From Aliiruegeria sabulilitoris (GTDB lineage Bacteria > Pseudomonadota > Alphaproteobacteria > Rhodobacterales > Rhodobacteraceae): DNA of 64,000 nucleotides. The position numbers and the translations under genes are program-made. Positions 52,617 to 62,415 of this stretch are shown here, in pieces (within the stretch, counting starts at the first letter, position 1; every line of letters begins with the position of its first letter). The DNA lies in NCBI RefSeq assembly GCF_001558155.1, contig NZ_LOAS01000002.1, positions 62,001 through 126,000 on the forward strand, read 5' to 3'. Below the pieces are notes generated by a model. That model did not search any database. It was not told the origin of the DNA and worked only from the letters and a program-made list of their open reading frames with translations.

Positions 52617-53531
52617 ATGCCCAAGACCGTACTCATTCTCGGAGCAACCGGCCGGTTTGGCCGCAACGCGGTGGATGCTTTTGTTGGCGCGGGCTGGACC
52701 GTGCGCAAGTTCGACCGGAGAACCCAGGACCTGAAGGCTGAAGCCGCAGATGTTGACGTGATCGTCAATTCCTGGAACCCGCCCTATGACCAATGGGCCC
52801 GGACAGTCCCCGCGCTGACCCGGTCGGTCATAGAGGCCGCACGGATCAACGATGCCACGGTCATCATCCCGGGAAATGTCTATGTCTTTGGAGACGATGC
52901 CCCCGAGTGTTTCGACGAAACAACCCCGCATGCGGCGACCAATCCGCTTGGGCGCATCCGGGTGGAGATGGAAGCGGCCTACCGGGCTTCCGGCGTTCAG
53001 ACGATCATCCTGCGTTGCGGGGATTTTCTCGACACGACAGCCAGCGGCAACTGGTTTGACCGGGTGATGATCGCCAAACTGGACCGGAACAGATTTGTCT
53101 ATCCCGGTGATCCCGACAGGCCTCACGCATGGGCGTTCCTGCCGGACGCCACAAGGGCAACGGTGATGCTGGCCGAAATGCGGGACGCATTGGGGCCCTT
53201 CGAGGATGTTCCGTTTCCGGGCTATACGCTGACCGGGCGCGAACTCGCCGGTATGGTTACACTGGCGCGCGGGGAGCCCGTGGCGGTGAAGGGCCTGAAT
53301 TGGCTGCCGCGTCGCCTTCTGGCACCCTTCTGGAAGATGGGGCGGCATCTGGTCGAAATGCGATATCTCTGGTCGAAGCCGCATTTTCTGGATGGCAGCC
53401 GTTTCGACAGGCTCCTGCCGGGCTTTCGGATGACTCCGGCACAGAGTGCGGTTGTCCAGGCGCTTGGAGACAGCCGACTCCCGGCGCCACCTTTGGATCA
53501 TCGCCAGCAACTGGCGCCACTGGCGCGGTGA
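52617..53531 (+). CDS. NAD(P)-binding epimerase/reductase-like protein
   Basis: 304-residue atypical SDR. The cofactor loop ILGATGRFGRNA starts at residue 6; the middle has VIVNSWNPPYDQW, VIIPGNVYVFGD and ILRCGDFLDT. The strict YxxxK catalytic motif is not evident, as in NmrA/atypical SDR proteins, so it may be a reductase or a redox sensor. AAGGAG precedes ATG 52617. It is divergent from a LysR gene and convergent with the PAS-LuxR gene. Confidence 0.85.
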   Translation: MPKTVLILGATGRFGRNAVDAFVGAGWTVRKFDRRTQDLKAEAADVDVIVNSWNPPYDQWARTVPALTRSVIEAARINDATVIIPGNVYVFGDDAPECFDETTPHAATNPLGRIRVEMEAAYRASGVQTIILRCGDFLDTTASGNWFDRVMIAKLDRNRFVYPGDPDRPHAWAFLPDATRATVMLAEMRDALGPFEDVPFPGYTLTGRELAGMVTLARGEPVAVKGLNWLPRRLLAPFWKMGRHLVEMRYLWSKPHFLDGSRFDRLLPGFRMTPAQSAVVQALGDSRLPAPPLDHRQQLAPLAR

Positions 53532-53540
53532 TTGCTTGCG

Positions 53541-53561
53541 GGGGCCGCTTATCCCGGCCCC
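53541..53561. terminator. GC hairpin between convergent genes
   Basis: GGGGCCG (53541-53547) and CGGCCCC (53555-53561) flank a 7-nt loop that overlaps the stop of the minus-strand gene. It could serve both convergent genes; no long T-run is present. Confidence 0.4.
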
Positions 53562-54151
53562 TTGCGAACGACGTGCTCTGCGTCCATGCCCCCCAGCGCC
53601 TGGAACAATGCGCTGGAATTCGCCACGCCGAATTTCTTGAGGAGTTTCGCCCGGTAGACCTCCACTGTCCGGTAGGAAATGTCGAGCTTGAGCGCGATTT
53701 CCTTGCTTGTGAGCCCGTCGGCCAAAAAGGAGACGATCTCCCGCTCCCGTCGAGTCAGGTCGCGATAGGGCCGGATTTCCGACAGGTCGGCAAAGCTCCA
53801 GACCGCGCGTTGCAAGGGACGCTCGGGCGTGAAGGAATGCCCTCGAACCCGGCACCAGAACAGGTCACCATCCTTGCGGGCCATGATCCGTTCGTCCCAG
53901 TAGGTATTGGTCTCGCGCAGTTGCTTTACGCCCCTGTCCCGGACATTGGCGAATTCCTCGTCTGTCGGGTAAAGAATTGAAAAGACACGATCCTTCAGTT
54001 CGTCACGGTCATAGCCGAACATCCTGGCAAAGGCGTGGTTGCAGTCGCGGATCACCCGGTTCTCGGTCACGACCAGACCGACCGGCGCATAGGCGAAGGC
54101 CAGTTCCTCGAAGCAGCCATCTCGATAGCACTCGTCGATACGTGTTTCCAC
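53549..54151 (-). CDS. PAS-LuxR transcriptional regulator
   Basis: 200-residue regulator with one PAS domain (about 15-125; FAYAPVGLVVTENRVIRDCN, then DLFWCRVRGHSF) and a C-terminal LuxR/FixJ helix-turn-helix (LTRREREIVSFLADGLTSKE, then TVEVYRAKLLKKFG). There is no receiver domain, so the PAS fold itself should sense the signal. It is divergent from the Liv-type transporter operon, its likely target. Confidence 0.9.
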   Translation of the reverse strand: METRIDECYRDGCFEELAFAYAPVGLVVTENRVIRDCNHAFARMFGYDRDELKDRVFSILYPTDEEFANVRDRGVKQLRETNTYWDERIMARKDGDLFWCRVRGHSFTPERPLQRAVWSFADLSEIRPYRDLTRREREIVSFLADGLTSKEIALKLDISYRTVEVYRAKLLKKFGVANSSALFQALGGMDAEHVVRKGPG

Positions 54152-54257
54152 GATATTGCGCGCTCCAAACCCGTCTGAGACCCTTAAGGTGGAACGCTAA
54201 TCCAAGGGGAGGGCCCGGCGCAATGCGCGGGGCGTCATTGGCAACAGGGAGATACAG

Positions 54258-55454
54258 ATGACGTTACGAGCAATTCTGGCCGGCGCCGCGGCGCTTGGCA
54301 TGTCAATGGCTGGCGCGGCATTTGCCGAAGAGCCGGTCAAGATCGCGCTGGTCCACGGCATTTCCGGCCACAGTTTCGAGGTGTTCTCGAAGCAGGCGCA
54401 GACGGGTTTCGAGCTGGGCATCGAGTACGCTACCGACGGGACGGGCATGGTCAAGGGCCACCCGATCGAGATCATCCACAAGGACACCCAGTTCAAGCCA
54501 GACGTGGCGCGCGCGGTGCTGGCCGAGGCCTATGGCGATGACGACGTGTTGCTGGCCGTGGGTGCGACCTCCTCCGGCGTGACCAAGGGGCTGCTGCCCA
54601 TCGCCGAGGAATACGAGAAGATCCTGATCGTGGAACCCGCGGTGGCCGACAGCCTGACCGGGCCGGACGGCAACCGCTATATCTTCAAGACCTCTCGCAA
54701 TTCATCGATGGACATGCAGGCGCAGGCCATCGCGCTGAAGCCCGACGAGAATCTCTACGTGGCGACACTGGCCGAGGATTACGCCTTCGGCCGTGACGGC
54801 ATCACCGCCTTCAAGGCCGCGCTGGACGGGACGGGCGCCAATTTGGTGACCGAGGAATACATCCCGCAGGGCACGTCCGATTTCACCGCGCCCGCCGAGC
54901 GGATGTTCAACGCGCTGAAGGACAAGGAAGGCCGCAAGGTGATCCTGATCTATATCGCTGGCGGCGGCGATCCGATGGGCAAGATCAAGGCGATGCAGCC
55001 CGAGCGCTTCGATATCGAGATCTCGACCGGCGGTCACATCCTTCCCGTTCTGCCCACCTACAAGCAGGTGCCGGGCATGGAAGGGGCGATCTACTACTAT
55101 TACGAGAGCCCGCAGAACGAGGTGAATGACTGGCTGGTCTCCACCCATCAGGAGCGTTTCGACAGCCCGCCGGATTTCTTCACCGCCGGCGGCATGGCCG
55201 CAGCACTCGCGGTGGTCAAGGCGCTGGAAACGGCCGAGGAATGGGAGACCGAGGCGCTGATCGAAGCGATGGAAGGGATGAGCTGGGAGACGCCCAAGGG
55301 CACCATGACCTTCCGTCCGGAGGATCACCAGGCGCTGCAATCCATGTACCACTTCAAGATCCGCGTGGATGACGGCGTGGACTGGGCGATCCCGGAGCTG
55401 GTGCGCGAGATCAAGCCCGAGGAAATGAATATCCCGCTCGGCCGGACCGAGTGA
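54258..55454 (+). CDS. Liv-type ABC transporter substrate-binding protein
   Basis: 398-residue periplasmic receptor of the branched-chain amino-acid/amide class (Peripla_BP_6). The signal peptide is MTLRAILAGAAALGMSMAGA to AFAEE. The mature part has VKIALVHGISGHSFEVF, GHPIEIIHKDTQFKPDVARA and NRYIFKTSRNSSMD. GGGAG precedes the ATG. The class binds amino acids, amides, aromatic acids or ureas; the ligand cannot be told here. It leads a complete five-gene transporter plus a hydrolase. Confidence 0.92.
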   Translation: MTLRAILAGAAALGMSMAGAAFAEEPVKIALVHGISGHSFEVFSKQAQTGFELGIEYATDGTGMVKGHPIEIIHKDTQFKPDVARAVLAEAYGDDDVLLAVGATSSGVTKGLLPIAEEYEKILIVEPAVADSLTGPDGNRYIFKTSRNSSMDMQAQAIALKPDENLYVATLAEDYAFGRDGITAFKAALDGTGANLVTEEYIPQGTSDFTAPAERMFNALKDKEGRKVILIYIAGGGDPMGKIKAMQPERFDIEISTGGHILPVLPTYKQVPGMEGAIYYYYESPQNEVNDWLVSTHQERFDSPPDFFTAGGMAAALAVVKALETAEEWETEALIEAMEGMSWETPKGTMTFRPEDHQALQSMYHFKIRVDDGVDWAIPELVREIKPEEMNIPLGRTE

Positions 55455-55515
55455 TCTCGATCGCTTGACTGCCCGGCCCGATCGAGGGCCGGGCGAGATG
55501 CAACAGGTACACCCA

Positions 55516-56280
55516 ATGTCTCATCCATCCCTCGTGACCCAGGATCTCACGATCCGTTTCGGCGGCCATGTCGCCGTGAACGCGGTGTCCTGCGAATTCC
55601 GCCCCGGCGAACTGACGGTGATTGTCGGGCCGAACGGGGCCGGCAAGACGACCTATTTCAACCTGATCTCCGGGCAGCTCGGCCCAAGCGCGGGACGCGT
55701 CCTCAAGGACGGGATCGACATCACGCGGATGCCGCCCTCGGCCCGGGCGCATCACGGGATCGGCCGTGCCTTTCAACTGACCAACCTGTTTCCGCAGCTC
55801 CCGGTTCTGGAGAATATCCGGCTGGCCGTTCAGGCGCGTTCTGGCAAGGCATGGAACATGTTCCAACCCGTAGCGAAGCTGACTGAACTGACGGCGCGGG
55901 CCGAACGCTACCTGGAGGCGACCCGGCTGGAGGATGTCGCCCATCTGCACGCCGCCGCGCTCTCCCATGGCGATCAGCGCAAGCTGGAAGTGGCGCTGCT
56001 GATGGCGATGGAGCCCGATATCTACATGTTCGACGAGCCGACGGCGGGCATGTCGCTGGACCACGCGCCCGACGTGCTGGAACTCATCGCCGAACTGAAG
56101 CACGACCACACCAAGACGATCCTGCTGGTGGAGCACAAGATGGACGTGGTGCGCGCGCTCGCCGACCGGATCATCGTGCTCCACAATGGCGAGTTGCTGG
56201 CCGACGGGCCGCCCGAGGAGGTGATGTCGAGCCGGATCGTGCGCGATGTCTATCTCGGCAAGTCGACGGAGGCCGCATGA
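55516..56280 (+). CDS. livG: Liv-type ABC transporter ATPase (LivG)
   Basis: 254-residue cytoplasmic ATPase. Walker A is VGPNGAGKTTYF, the LivG insert region reads GIGRAFQLTNLFPQLPVLEN, the signature is ALSHGDQRKLEVALLMA and Walker B IYMFDEPTAGMS. Start 55516 (MSHPSLV) is chosen by homology; an ATG at 55498 is possible. Its stop overlaps livF (ATGA). Confidence 0.93.
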   Translation: MSHPSLVTQDLTIRFGGHVAVNAVSCEFRPGELTVIVGPNGAGKTTYFNLISGQLGPSAGRVLKDGIDITRMPPSARAHHGIGRAFQLTNLFPQLPVLENIRLAVQARSGKAWNMFQPVAKLTELTARAERYLEATRLEDVAHLHAAALSHGDQRKLEVALLMAMEPDIYMFDEPTAGMSLDHAPDVLELIAELKHDHTKTILLVEHKMDVVRALADRIIVLHNGELLADGPPEEVMSSRIVRDVYLGKSTEAA

Positions 56281-56981
56281 GCCTGCTTACGCTCAACGCC
56301 ATGCAGACGCGGATCGGCCAATATGCCGTGCTCCACGATGTCACACTGGAAGTGCCGGAGGGCGGTGTCTTTGTCCTGCTGGGGCGCAATGGCGCCGGGA
56401 AGACCACCACCCTGCGCTCGGTCATGGGGCTTTGGAAGCCCTCTCCCGGATCGGTTTCCTTTCGCGGAACGGACCTGACGGGGATGCACACCGCCGATAT
56501 CGCCAGGCTCGGCATCGCCTTTGTGCCGGAAGACATGGGAATTTTCGGCGGTCTTACGGTCGAGGAGAACCTCGTGCTCGCCACCGCGAACGGCAGCTTC
56601 GACACGGACTCTCTGGCCCGCATTTGGCGGCTCTTCCCGGCGCTGGAGCAATTCTGGACCAAGGCGGCCTGGTCGCTGTCGGGCGGGCAGAAACAGATGC
56701 TGTCGGTCGCCCGCGCGATCATCGAGCCGCGCGAGTTGATCCTGATCGATGAGCCTACCAAGGGGCTGGCGCCCTCGATCATCGACGCCATGGCAGAGGC
56801 GTTCCGCGAGATCTCGGTCCATACGACGCTCCTGCTGGTGGAACAGAATTTCGAATTCGCGCGCGCGCTCGGGCACCAGATGGCGGTGATTGAGGATGGG
56901 CGGATCGCGCATACCGGCTCCATGGCCGATTTCGCTGCCAACAAGGACCTGCAGGCAAGCTTGCTGAGCCTGTCTGCGTGA
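56277..56981 (+). CDS. livF: Liv-type ABC transporter ATPase (LivF)
   Basis: 234-residue second ATPase. Walker A is LGRNGAGKTTTLRSVMGL, the LivF block IAFVPEDMGIFGGLTVEENL, the signature SLSGGQKQMLSVARAI and Walker B LILIDEPTKGLAPSI. It forms the heterodimeric motor with LivG and starts four bases inside it. Confidence 0.94.
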   Translation: MSLLTLNAMQTRIGQYAVLHDVTLEVPEGGVFVLLGRNGAGKTTTLRSVMGLWKPSPGSVSFRGTDLTGMHTADIARLGIAFVPEDMGIFGGLTVEENLVLATANGSFDTDSLARIWRLFPALEQFWTKAAWSLSGGQKQMLSVARAIIEPRELILIDEPTKGLAPSIIDAMAEAFREISVHTTLLLVEQNFEFARALGHQMAVIEDGRIAHTGSMADFAANKDLQASLLSLSA

Positions 56982-56988
56982 GGGGAAT

Positions 56989-57981
56989 ATGGACAGATTT
57001 CTGACGACAATCGATCGTATCGGCGGGGTGAACCTGCTGCCGTTGGCGGTGGCTCTCGTGGCCTTCTTCCTGATCGGCGTTCCCTCCTCCTGGGTCACGC
57101 TGACGGTTGCGGGACTTGCCATGGGGATGATGATCTTCCTGATGGCCTCCGGGCTCTCGCTCGTCTTCGGCCTGATGGATGTGCTGAATTTCGGCCATTC
57201 CGCCTTTGTCAGCTTCGGCGCCTTCGTCGCGGCCTCGGTTCTGGGCTGGCTCGCGGGCTGGCTCGGTGCGGAGAGTGTCGTGCTCAACATCGCCGCGATC
57301 TTCCTGGCCTTCCTGGCCGCCATCGTCTTCGGCCTCGCTGCGGGATGGTTCTTCGAGGCCGTCATCATCAAGCCGGTCTATCACGACCACCTGCGCCAGA
57401 TCCTGATCACCGTGGGAGCGCTGATCGTGGCGGAGCAGATGATCCTCGCCGTGTGGGGCGGCACGCCGATCAACGTGCCGCGCCCCAATTTCCTCACAGG
57501 CGCAGTCCTGCTCGGGGATGTGGCGATAGAGAAATACCGTGTCTTCGCCTTCCTGCTCGGCCTTGTCGTCTATCTGGCGCTGAAATTCACCTTGAGCCGC
57601 ACCCGGATCGGGTTGCTGATCCGCGCCGGCGTGGAGAACCGCGAGATGGTCGAGGCGCTCGGTTTCCGGATCGACCGGCTCTTCGTCGCCGTCTTCATGC
57701 TGGGCTCGGCGCTCGCAGCACTCGGCGGCGCGATGTGGGCTGGCTACGAGACGCTGATCACGCCCGCGCTCGGGGCAGAGATGATGATCGTGGTCTTCAT
57801 CGTGGTCATCATCGGCGGACTCGGCTCCATCGAGGGCACGCTTCTGGGCGCGATCATGGTTGGGCTGGTGGCGAATTACGTGGGCTTTCTGGCACCGAAA
57901 CTGGCGCTCGCGTCGAACATGATCCTGATGATGGCGATCCTGCTTTGGCGGCCCAACGGGCTGCGGCCGGCGGTGAAGTGA
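56989..57981 (+). CDS. livH: Liv-type ABC transporter permease (LivH)
   Basis: 330-residue inner-membrane permease with about eight helices. Family segments are GLSLVFGLMDVLNFGHSAFV, GVENREMVEALGFRIDRLF and GLGSIEGTLLGAIMVGLV. It follows livF by seven bases and is slightly longer than average because of an extended N-terminal helix. Confidence 0.93.
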   Translation: MDRFLTTIDRIGGVNLLPLAVALVAFFLIGVPSSWVTLTVAGLAMGMMIFLMASGLSLVFGLMDVLNFGHSAFVSFGAFVAASVLGWLAGWLGAESVVLNIAAIFLAFLAAIVFGLAAGWFFEAVIIKPVYHDHLRQILITVGALIVAEQMILAVWGGTPINVPRPNFLTGAVLLGDVAIEKYRVFAFLLGLVVYLALKFTLSRTRIGLLIRAGVENREMVEALGFRIDRLFVAVFMLGSALAALGGAMWAGYETLITPALGAEMMIVVFIVVIIGGLGSIEGTLLGAIMVGLVANYVGFLAPKLALASNMILMMAILLWRPNGLRPAVK

Positions 57982-57988
57982 GGCTCAG

Positions 57989-59062
57989 ATGACCCAAGAA
58001 ACCGACCGGGGCGCAGATTTCGTGAAACTCGTGGTCCTGCTGATCGCGGCGCTCCTGCTCTTTGCCCCCTTCCTGTTCCAGGACATCCGCTCGCTCGAAG
58101 TCGCGGCGAGGATCTGTGTCTTCATCGTTCTGGTGGCAAGCTATGACCTGCTGATCGGCTATACCGGCATCGTCAGCTTCGCCCACACCATGTTCTTCGG
58201 CTTCGGCGCCTATGGCGCGGCAATCGCGCTCCGGCAGATGGGGCCAGGATGGGACGCGGTGCTGCTGGGCACGCTGGCCGGAGCGCTCGTCTCGCTGGTC
58301 ATGGCCATCGCCATCGGCCTGCTCTCGCTCCGGGTGAAGGCGATCTTTTTCGCCATGATCACGTTGGCAGCGGCAAGCGTCGCGATGGTGCTGGCCAGCC
58401 AGCTGTCGCAATTCACCGGCGGCGAGGACGGCATCACCTACAAGACGCCGGACCTGTTCAAGACGGCTACGAAGCTCGTGGTGACCGAGGATGGCAAGGT
58501 CGCGCGGCTCTTCGGGGTCAAGCTCAACGGCAAGCTTGCGGCCTATTACTTCGTCTTCGCCTCCAGCCTCGTCCTGTTCGTCTTCATGATCCGGCTCGTC
58601 GGCTCGCCCATCGGCACCATCCTGAAGGCCATCCGCGAAAACGAGGCCCGCGCCGAGGCGATTGGATACCGTGTGGTGGCCTACCGGACCTTCGTGTTCT
58701 GCGTCTCGGCGGTGATCGCGTCATTGGCAGGATCCGTCTATGCGATCTGGCTGAAATATACCGGCCCCGACACCGCGCTGAGTTTCTCCATCATGATCGA
58801 CATCCTGCTGATGGTCGTGATCGGCGGCATGGGCACGATGTATGGCGCGGTGATCGGCGCCGTGCTGATGGTTCTGGCGCAGTATTACCTGCGCGACCTG
58901 ATGGGAACCGCCGCCGAGGCGCTCGCGAATGTGCCGCTCCTGCCCTTCATCCTGAACCCCGACATGTGGCTCTTCTGGCTCGGCGTAATCTTCATCCTGC
59001 TGGTCTATTTCTTCCCGAAGGGGATCGCAGGTAGCCTTGCTCGAAAGGAGACCGAGGCATGA
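57989..59062 (+). CDS. livM: Liv-type ABC transporter permease (LivM)
   Basis: 357-residue partner permease. Marks are SYDLLIGYTGIVSFAHTMFF, FAMITLAAASVAMVLASQ, TILKAIRENEARAEAIGYRV and GGMGTMYGAVIGAVLMVL. It is seven bases after livH and overlaps the hydrolase gene by four bases. Confidence 0.93.
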   Translation: MTQETDRGADFVKLVVLLIAALLLFAPFLFQDIRSLEVAARICVFIVLVASYDLLIGYTGIVSFAHTMFFGFGAYGAAIALRQMGPGWDAVLLGTLAGALVSLVMAIAIGLLSLRVKAIFFAMITLAAASVAMVLASQLSQFTGGEDGITYKTPDLFKTATKLVVTEDGKVARLFGVKLNGKLAAYYFVFASSLVLFVFMIRLVGSPIGTILKAIRENEARAEAIGYRVVAYRTFVFCVSAVIASLAGSVYAIWLKYTGPDTALSFSIMIDILLMVVIGGMGTMYGAVIGAVLMVLAQYYLRDLMGTAAEALANVPLLPFILNPDMWLFWLGVIFILLVYFFPKGIAGSLARKETEA

Positions 59063-59904
59063 CATCCCCCCGGTTTTCCTTTGTGCCGATCCTCGATCAC
59101 GAGATCCACGTCACCCTCTGGGGCGATCCGTCCGATCCGCCGCTTGTCATGTGGCACGGCCTCGCGCGCACAGGGCGGGATTTCGACGAGCTGGCCGCTG
59201 CCCTTTCGGACGCGTTCTTCGTGATCTGTCCCGACACGATCGGGCGCGGGCTATCGAGCTGGTCCGAGAACCCGGAGGCGGAATACTCGGTCGAGTATTA
59301 CTCCGGCATCGCCGCCGATCTCCTCGATCACTTCGAGATCGAGAAGGCAGGATGGATAGGTACCTCCCTAGGCGGGCTGATCGGGATGCGGATGGCCTCC
59401 GGCCCGCTTGCCGAACGGCTTTCCTTCCTGATCGTCAACGATATCGGCCCGGAGGTTCCGCAGGCGGCAATCGACCGGATCCTCGCCTATGCCGACAAAC
59501 AACCGGAATTCGCCACGCTGCGCGAAGCAGAAACGTGGTTCCGCGGGGTCTACCAGCCCTTCGGCCCAGCCAGCGACAGGTTCTGGACCCGCATGGCGCG
59601 CACCTCGCTACGCCGGCGCGGCGATGGCGTATTTACGACCCACTACGACCCCCGCATTACCGTCCAGTTCCGGGCTTCGCCCGACGAACTGACCACGTGG
59701 GACAGGTTTCAGCGCATCACGCTCCCGGTTCACGTCATTCGCGGCGAGACATCCGACCTGCTGCCCGCTTCAATGGCGGAACGCATGAAAACCGAAGGAC
59801 CGCGCCCGGAAATTACCGTTATCCCTTTCTGCGGGCACGCGCCGTCGCTTTCGCGAGCGGAAGACACACGCATGGTCCGGGAGATGATCGGAAGCATGGT
59901 CTGA
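59059..59904 (+). CDS. Alpha/beta-fold hydrolase linked to the Liv operon
   Basis: 281-residue hydrolase. The oxyanion strand reads PPLVMWHGLARTGRDFDEL, the nucleophile elbow is GTSLGG (Ser near residue 103), and the histidine is expected in PFCGHAPSLS. The acid lies near GETSDLLP. The ATGA overlap with livM indicates a shared function: it probably hydrolyses an ester, lactone or amide brought in by the transporter. There is no signal peptide. Confidence 0.9.
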   Translation: MTSPRFSFVPILDHEIHVTLWGDPSDPPLVMWHGLARTGRDFDELAAALSDAFFVICPDTIGRGLSSWSENPEAEYSVEYYSGIAADLLDHFEIEKAGWIGTSLGGLIGMRMASGPLAERLSFLIVNDIGPEVPQAAIDRILAYADKQPEFATLREAETWFRGVYQPFGPASDRFWTRMARTSLRRRGDGVFTTHYDPRITVQFRASPDELTTWDRFQRITLPVHVIRGETSDLLPASMAERMKTEGPRPEITVIPFCGHAPSLSRAEDTRMVREMIGSMV

Positions 59905-60200
59905 CCGTCTCGTCGAAGGAGATCTCCGCGCACCGGCCGCTCGGCGCTTCGCCTGCCGGAGGCCAGGCGGCCCTGCTCCCTTGGCGCACCCTGACCTTTC
60001 GCCCGCGCTGAGTTCCGACACCTCGCCCGGGTTTGCATTGGGGATCTCCGCCCAATCGGGCCGCCAAACCGCCCAGAGGAAGTGGCGAGCCACGTGGCCG
60101 ATCACCAACAGCGCGCCTTCGTCGAGATGTTGGTGTCCGATGACGAGATGATTGTCCGTTTCCCGGACCACGATTTCGGATCCGGGATGGATAAGCGACA
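59905..60200. other. Gap before the DUF1214 remnant
   Basis: About 300 bp without a recognised gene. A minus-strand frame beginning near 60201 (MSLIHPGSEIVVRETDNH) looks protein-like for 60 codons but matches nothing I know. Confidence 0.3.
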
Positions 60201-60624
60201 ATGCTCGGCGCCCGCGATCGAGCGCCGTTGCAATGTCGATTGGAGACAGGCATCTGGACGCACGGCTGCGGCAGCCTGCCGGAGAAGGAGGCCTTCTATA
60301 TCGGCATCGAGCCGCAGCTTCGGGTTGGGGAATACAAGATCGACGTTCCCGCCAAGGTGCCGGTCGAGGCCTTCTGGTCGGTGAGCCTCCACAATGCCGA
60401 TGGTGTATTCGAGCCGAACGCGATCTGGTCCTACAACATCAATTCAATCACCGGCAAACGCAACAACGACGGCAGCATGACGGTGCATCTGGGCGGCTGC
60501 GACGACGGCCGCGTGAATTGCCTGCCGAGCATGGACCGCTGGAACTACACCGTGCGGCTGTACCGACCGATGCCGGAGGTCCTTGACGGTCCAGGACCTT
60601 CCCCGCTGCGCAGCCGGCCAGTTG
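60201..60624 (+). pseudogene. DUF1214 C-terminal half of a broken DUF1254/DUF1214 gene
   Basis: The frame carries the DUF1214 domain: LPEKEAFYIGIEPQLRVGEY, VPVEAFWSVSLHNADGVFEP, SYNINSITGKRN, VHLGGCDDGRVNCLPSM and WNYTVRLYRPMPEVLDG. The DUF1254 part that should precede it is missing. After EVLDG a one-base slip is needed to read the expected end SRTFPAAQPAS before TGA near 60622-60624. It is thus truncated at the 5' side and frameshifted at the 3' side. Confidence 0.8.
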
Positions 60625-60643
60625 ACAGGAAAGGACACGTGGA

Positions 60644-61259
60644 TGAGAGCCCTTCTGATACTCGCGCTTTTCGTTCCAAGCCGCGCTTTTGCCGAGGAAA
60701 TCACGCTCGACACGCTGGTTCGGGCGGAGAACGACAACATGTTCGGTGTGTACGTTGCCGCCAATGACATTGATGTGGGCGAGTTCGTTGACTGCCGCGA
60801 ACCGATTGCGGCAACTGACATCCCGCCGGTCATCCGCGCCAATCAGAACACGCTCTACGGCGCTGCCGTTCTTGATCTTTCCGAACCGGTGGAGATCACG
60901 AATCCCCAGATCGGGGGCCGCTAGCAGTCGATGCTGGTGATCAGCCAGGATCACTACATGCAATCGGCGGAACGCCCGGAACCTACCCGTTGACCGAACA
61001 GAGCGTCGGCACGCGTTTCGCCATGGCTCTGTTCCGCACCTTCGTCGATGCCAGCAATCCCGAGAACTTTGCGGCCATCCACGCAGCGCAGGATGCAATC
61101 AAGGTAAGTGGCGGCGGAGACGGTCTGTTCGAAGCACTGGACTGGAACCTCGACAGCCTGGCCGTTACCCGCAAGGCGCTGAACGACCTGGCGGCCATGC
61201 CGCGCGCGGAGATCCTCGACGGACGCTGGAGTTTTCCAGCGATGGACCCGACGGAGTGA
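60644..61259 (+). pseudogene. DUF1254 protein with internal deletion, stop codon and frameshift
   Basis: A second copy starts with a signal peptide (MRALLILALFVPSRAFAEE) and the DUF1254 segments DTLVRAENDNMFGVYVAAND, IRANQNTLYGAAVLDLSEP and, after in-frame TAG at 60922-60924, QSMLVISQDHYMQS. A frameshift near 60975 leads into GTYPLTEQSVGTRFAMALF and AIHAAQDAIKVSGGGDGLF. The frame ends RAEILDGRWSFPAMDPTE, which is the extreme end of DUF1214. The rest of DUF1214 has therefore been deleted. It cannot make a full protein. Confidence 0.8.
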
Positions 61260-61556
61260 CCTGAAGGGAAGGTTGCCTGAGCCACTGCGGCTGCGGGTTT
61301 GAACGAGAAACAAAGCCAGTCTCGCCGCCGTGCCAGGCGGTCCGCCGCGGCGGTGGCCGCAGGTGGCCGGGGCATTTACGCAGGCCCGCCGTTCCCTTCG
61401 GACAGAATGACTTGCGCCGGAAAATCATCCAGCAACATGGAGATAGACGCCGGGAGGACTGTGTTTGGGCCGACCCGGGTCACGGGCCGTTTGACAGCCA
61501 GCGGGGGCGGAACTCATTTGGGAGTTCACCCACAGAGCAATTTTCTACCGACGAGC
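61260..61556. other. Gap between the DUF1254 remnant and nadC
   Basis: About 300 bp with no supportable gene. A 6-bp dyad (GAACTC at 61510-61515, GAGTTC at 61522-61527) lies 30 bp after nadC but lacks a T-run. Confidence 0.3.
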
Positions 61557-62414
61557 CTATTGCGCGGAAACGAAGTCCAGCCCGATATCGAGCGTCGCCG
61601 CGCTATGGGTAATCCAGCCAAGCGAAATCAGCTGAACTCCGGAGGCCGCGACAGCCGCGGCGGTCTTGGGCGTGATGCCCCCCGAGGCCTCGGTGATCGC
61701 GCGGCCACCCACCATGTCCACCGCCCGACGCAGCGTTGCCGGATCCATGTTGTCGAGCAGCACGGCGTCGGCGCCAATCTCCAGAACCTCGGCGAGTTGC
61801 TCCAGCGTATCGACCTCGATCTCGACCTTGACCATGTGGCCCACGGCGGCGCGGGCGCTGGTCAGGGCCGGGGCGATGCCGCCGGCAATGGCGATGTGAT
61901 TGTCCTTGATGAGCATGGCATCGGCCAGCGAGTAGCGGTGGTTCATGCCGCCGCCCGCGCGCACCGCGTATTTCTCCAACGCCCGCAGGCCCGGCGTGGT
62001 CTTGCGGGTGCAGACGATGGACGCCTGGGTGCCTGCGACCGCCCGCACCAGTTCGGCGGTGACGGTGGCGACACCCGAAAGATGACCCAGAAAATTGAGC
62101 GCGGTGCGTTCGGCCGTCAGCAGGCTCCGTGACAGGCCTTCGAAACTGGCGATGCGGGTGCCGGGTGTCACCGGGTCGCCATCCGCCACGTGGCGGGTCA
62201 CCGCGATGGAGGGATCGACGAGCGCGCAGGCCATTTCGGCGCAATCGAGCCCCGCGATCACGCCGGGTTTGCGTGCGACGGCCGTGACGACCGAGCGATG
62301 CCCGGCGGGGATCACCGCGTCCGAGGTGATATCCCCGGCAAGGCCGAGATCCTCTTCCAGGGCGCGGCGCAGTGCGGGTTCGATGATGGTACGGGGCAAG
62401 GGAGCGATCGTCAT
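61557..62414 (-). CDS. nadC: Quinolinate phosphoribosyltransferase
   Basis: 285-residue enzyme converting quinolinate and PRPP to nicotinate mononucleotide, the third step of de novo NAD synthesis. It starts [20 protein letters not shown]. The active-site blocks are [40 protein letters not shown] and the C-terminal [11 protein letters not shown] and EASGGI. ATG 62414 follows the nadB stop by one base (TGACATG), so the genes are coupled. Confidence 0.95.
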   Translation of the reverse strand: MTIAPLPRTIIEPALRRALEEDLGLAGDITSDAVIPAGHRSVVTAVARKPGVIAGLDCAEMACALVDPSIAVTRHVADGDPVTPGTRIASFEGLSRSLLTAERTALNFLGHLSGVATVTAELVRAVAGTQASIVCTRKTTPGLRALEKYAVRAGGGMNHRYSLADAMLIKDNHIAIAGGIAPALTSARAAVGHMVKVEIEVDTLEQLAEVLEIGADAVLLDNMDPATLRRAVDMVGGRAITEASGGITPKTAAAVAASGVQLISLGWITHSAATLDIGLDFVSAQ

Positions 62415-62415
62415 G

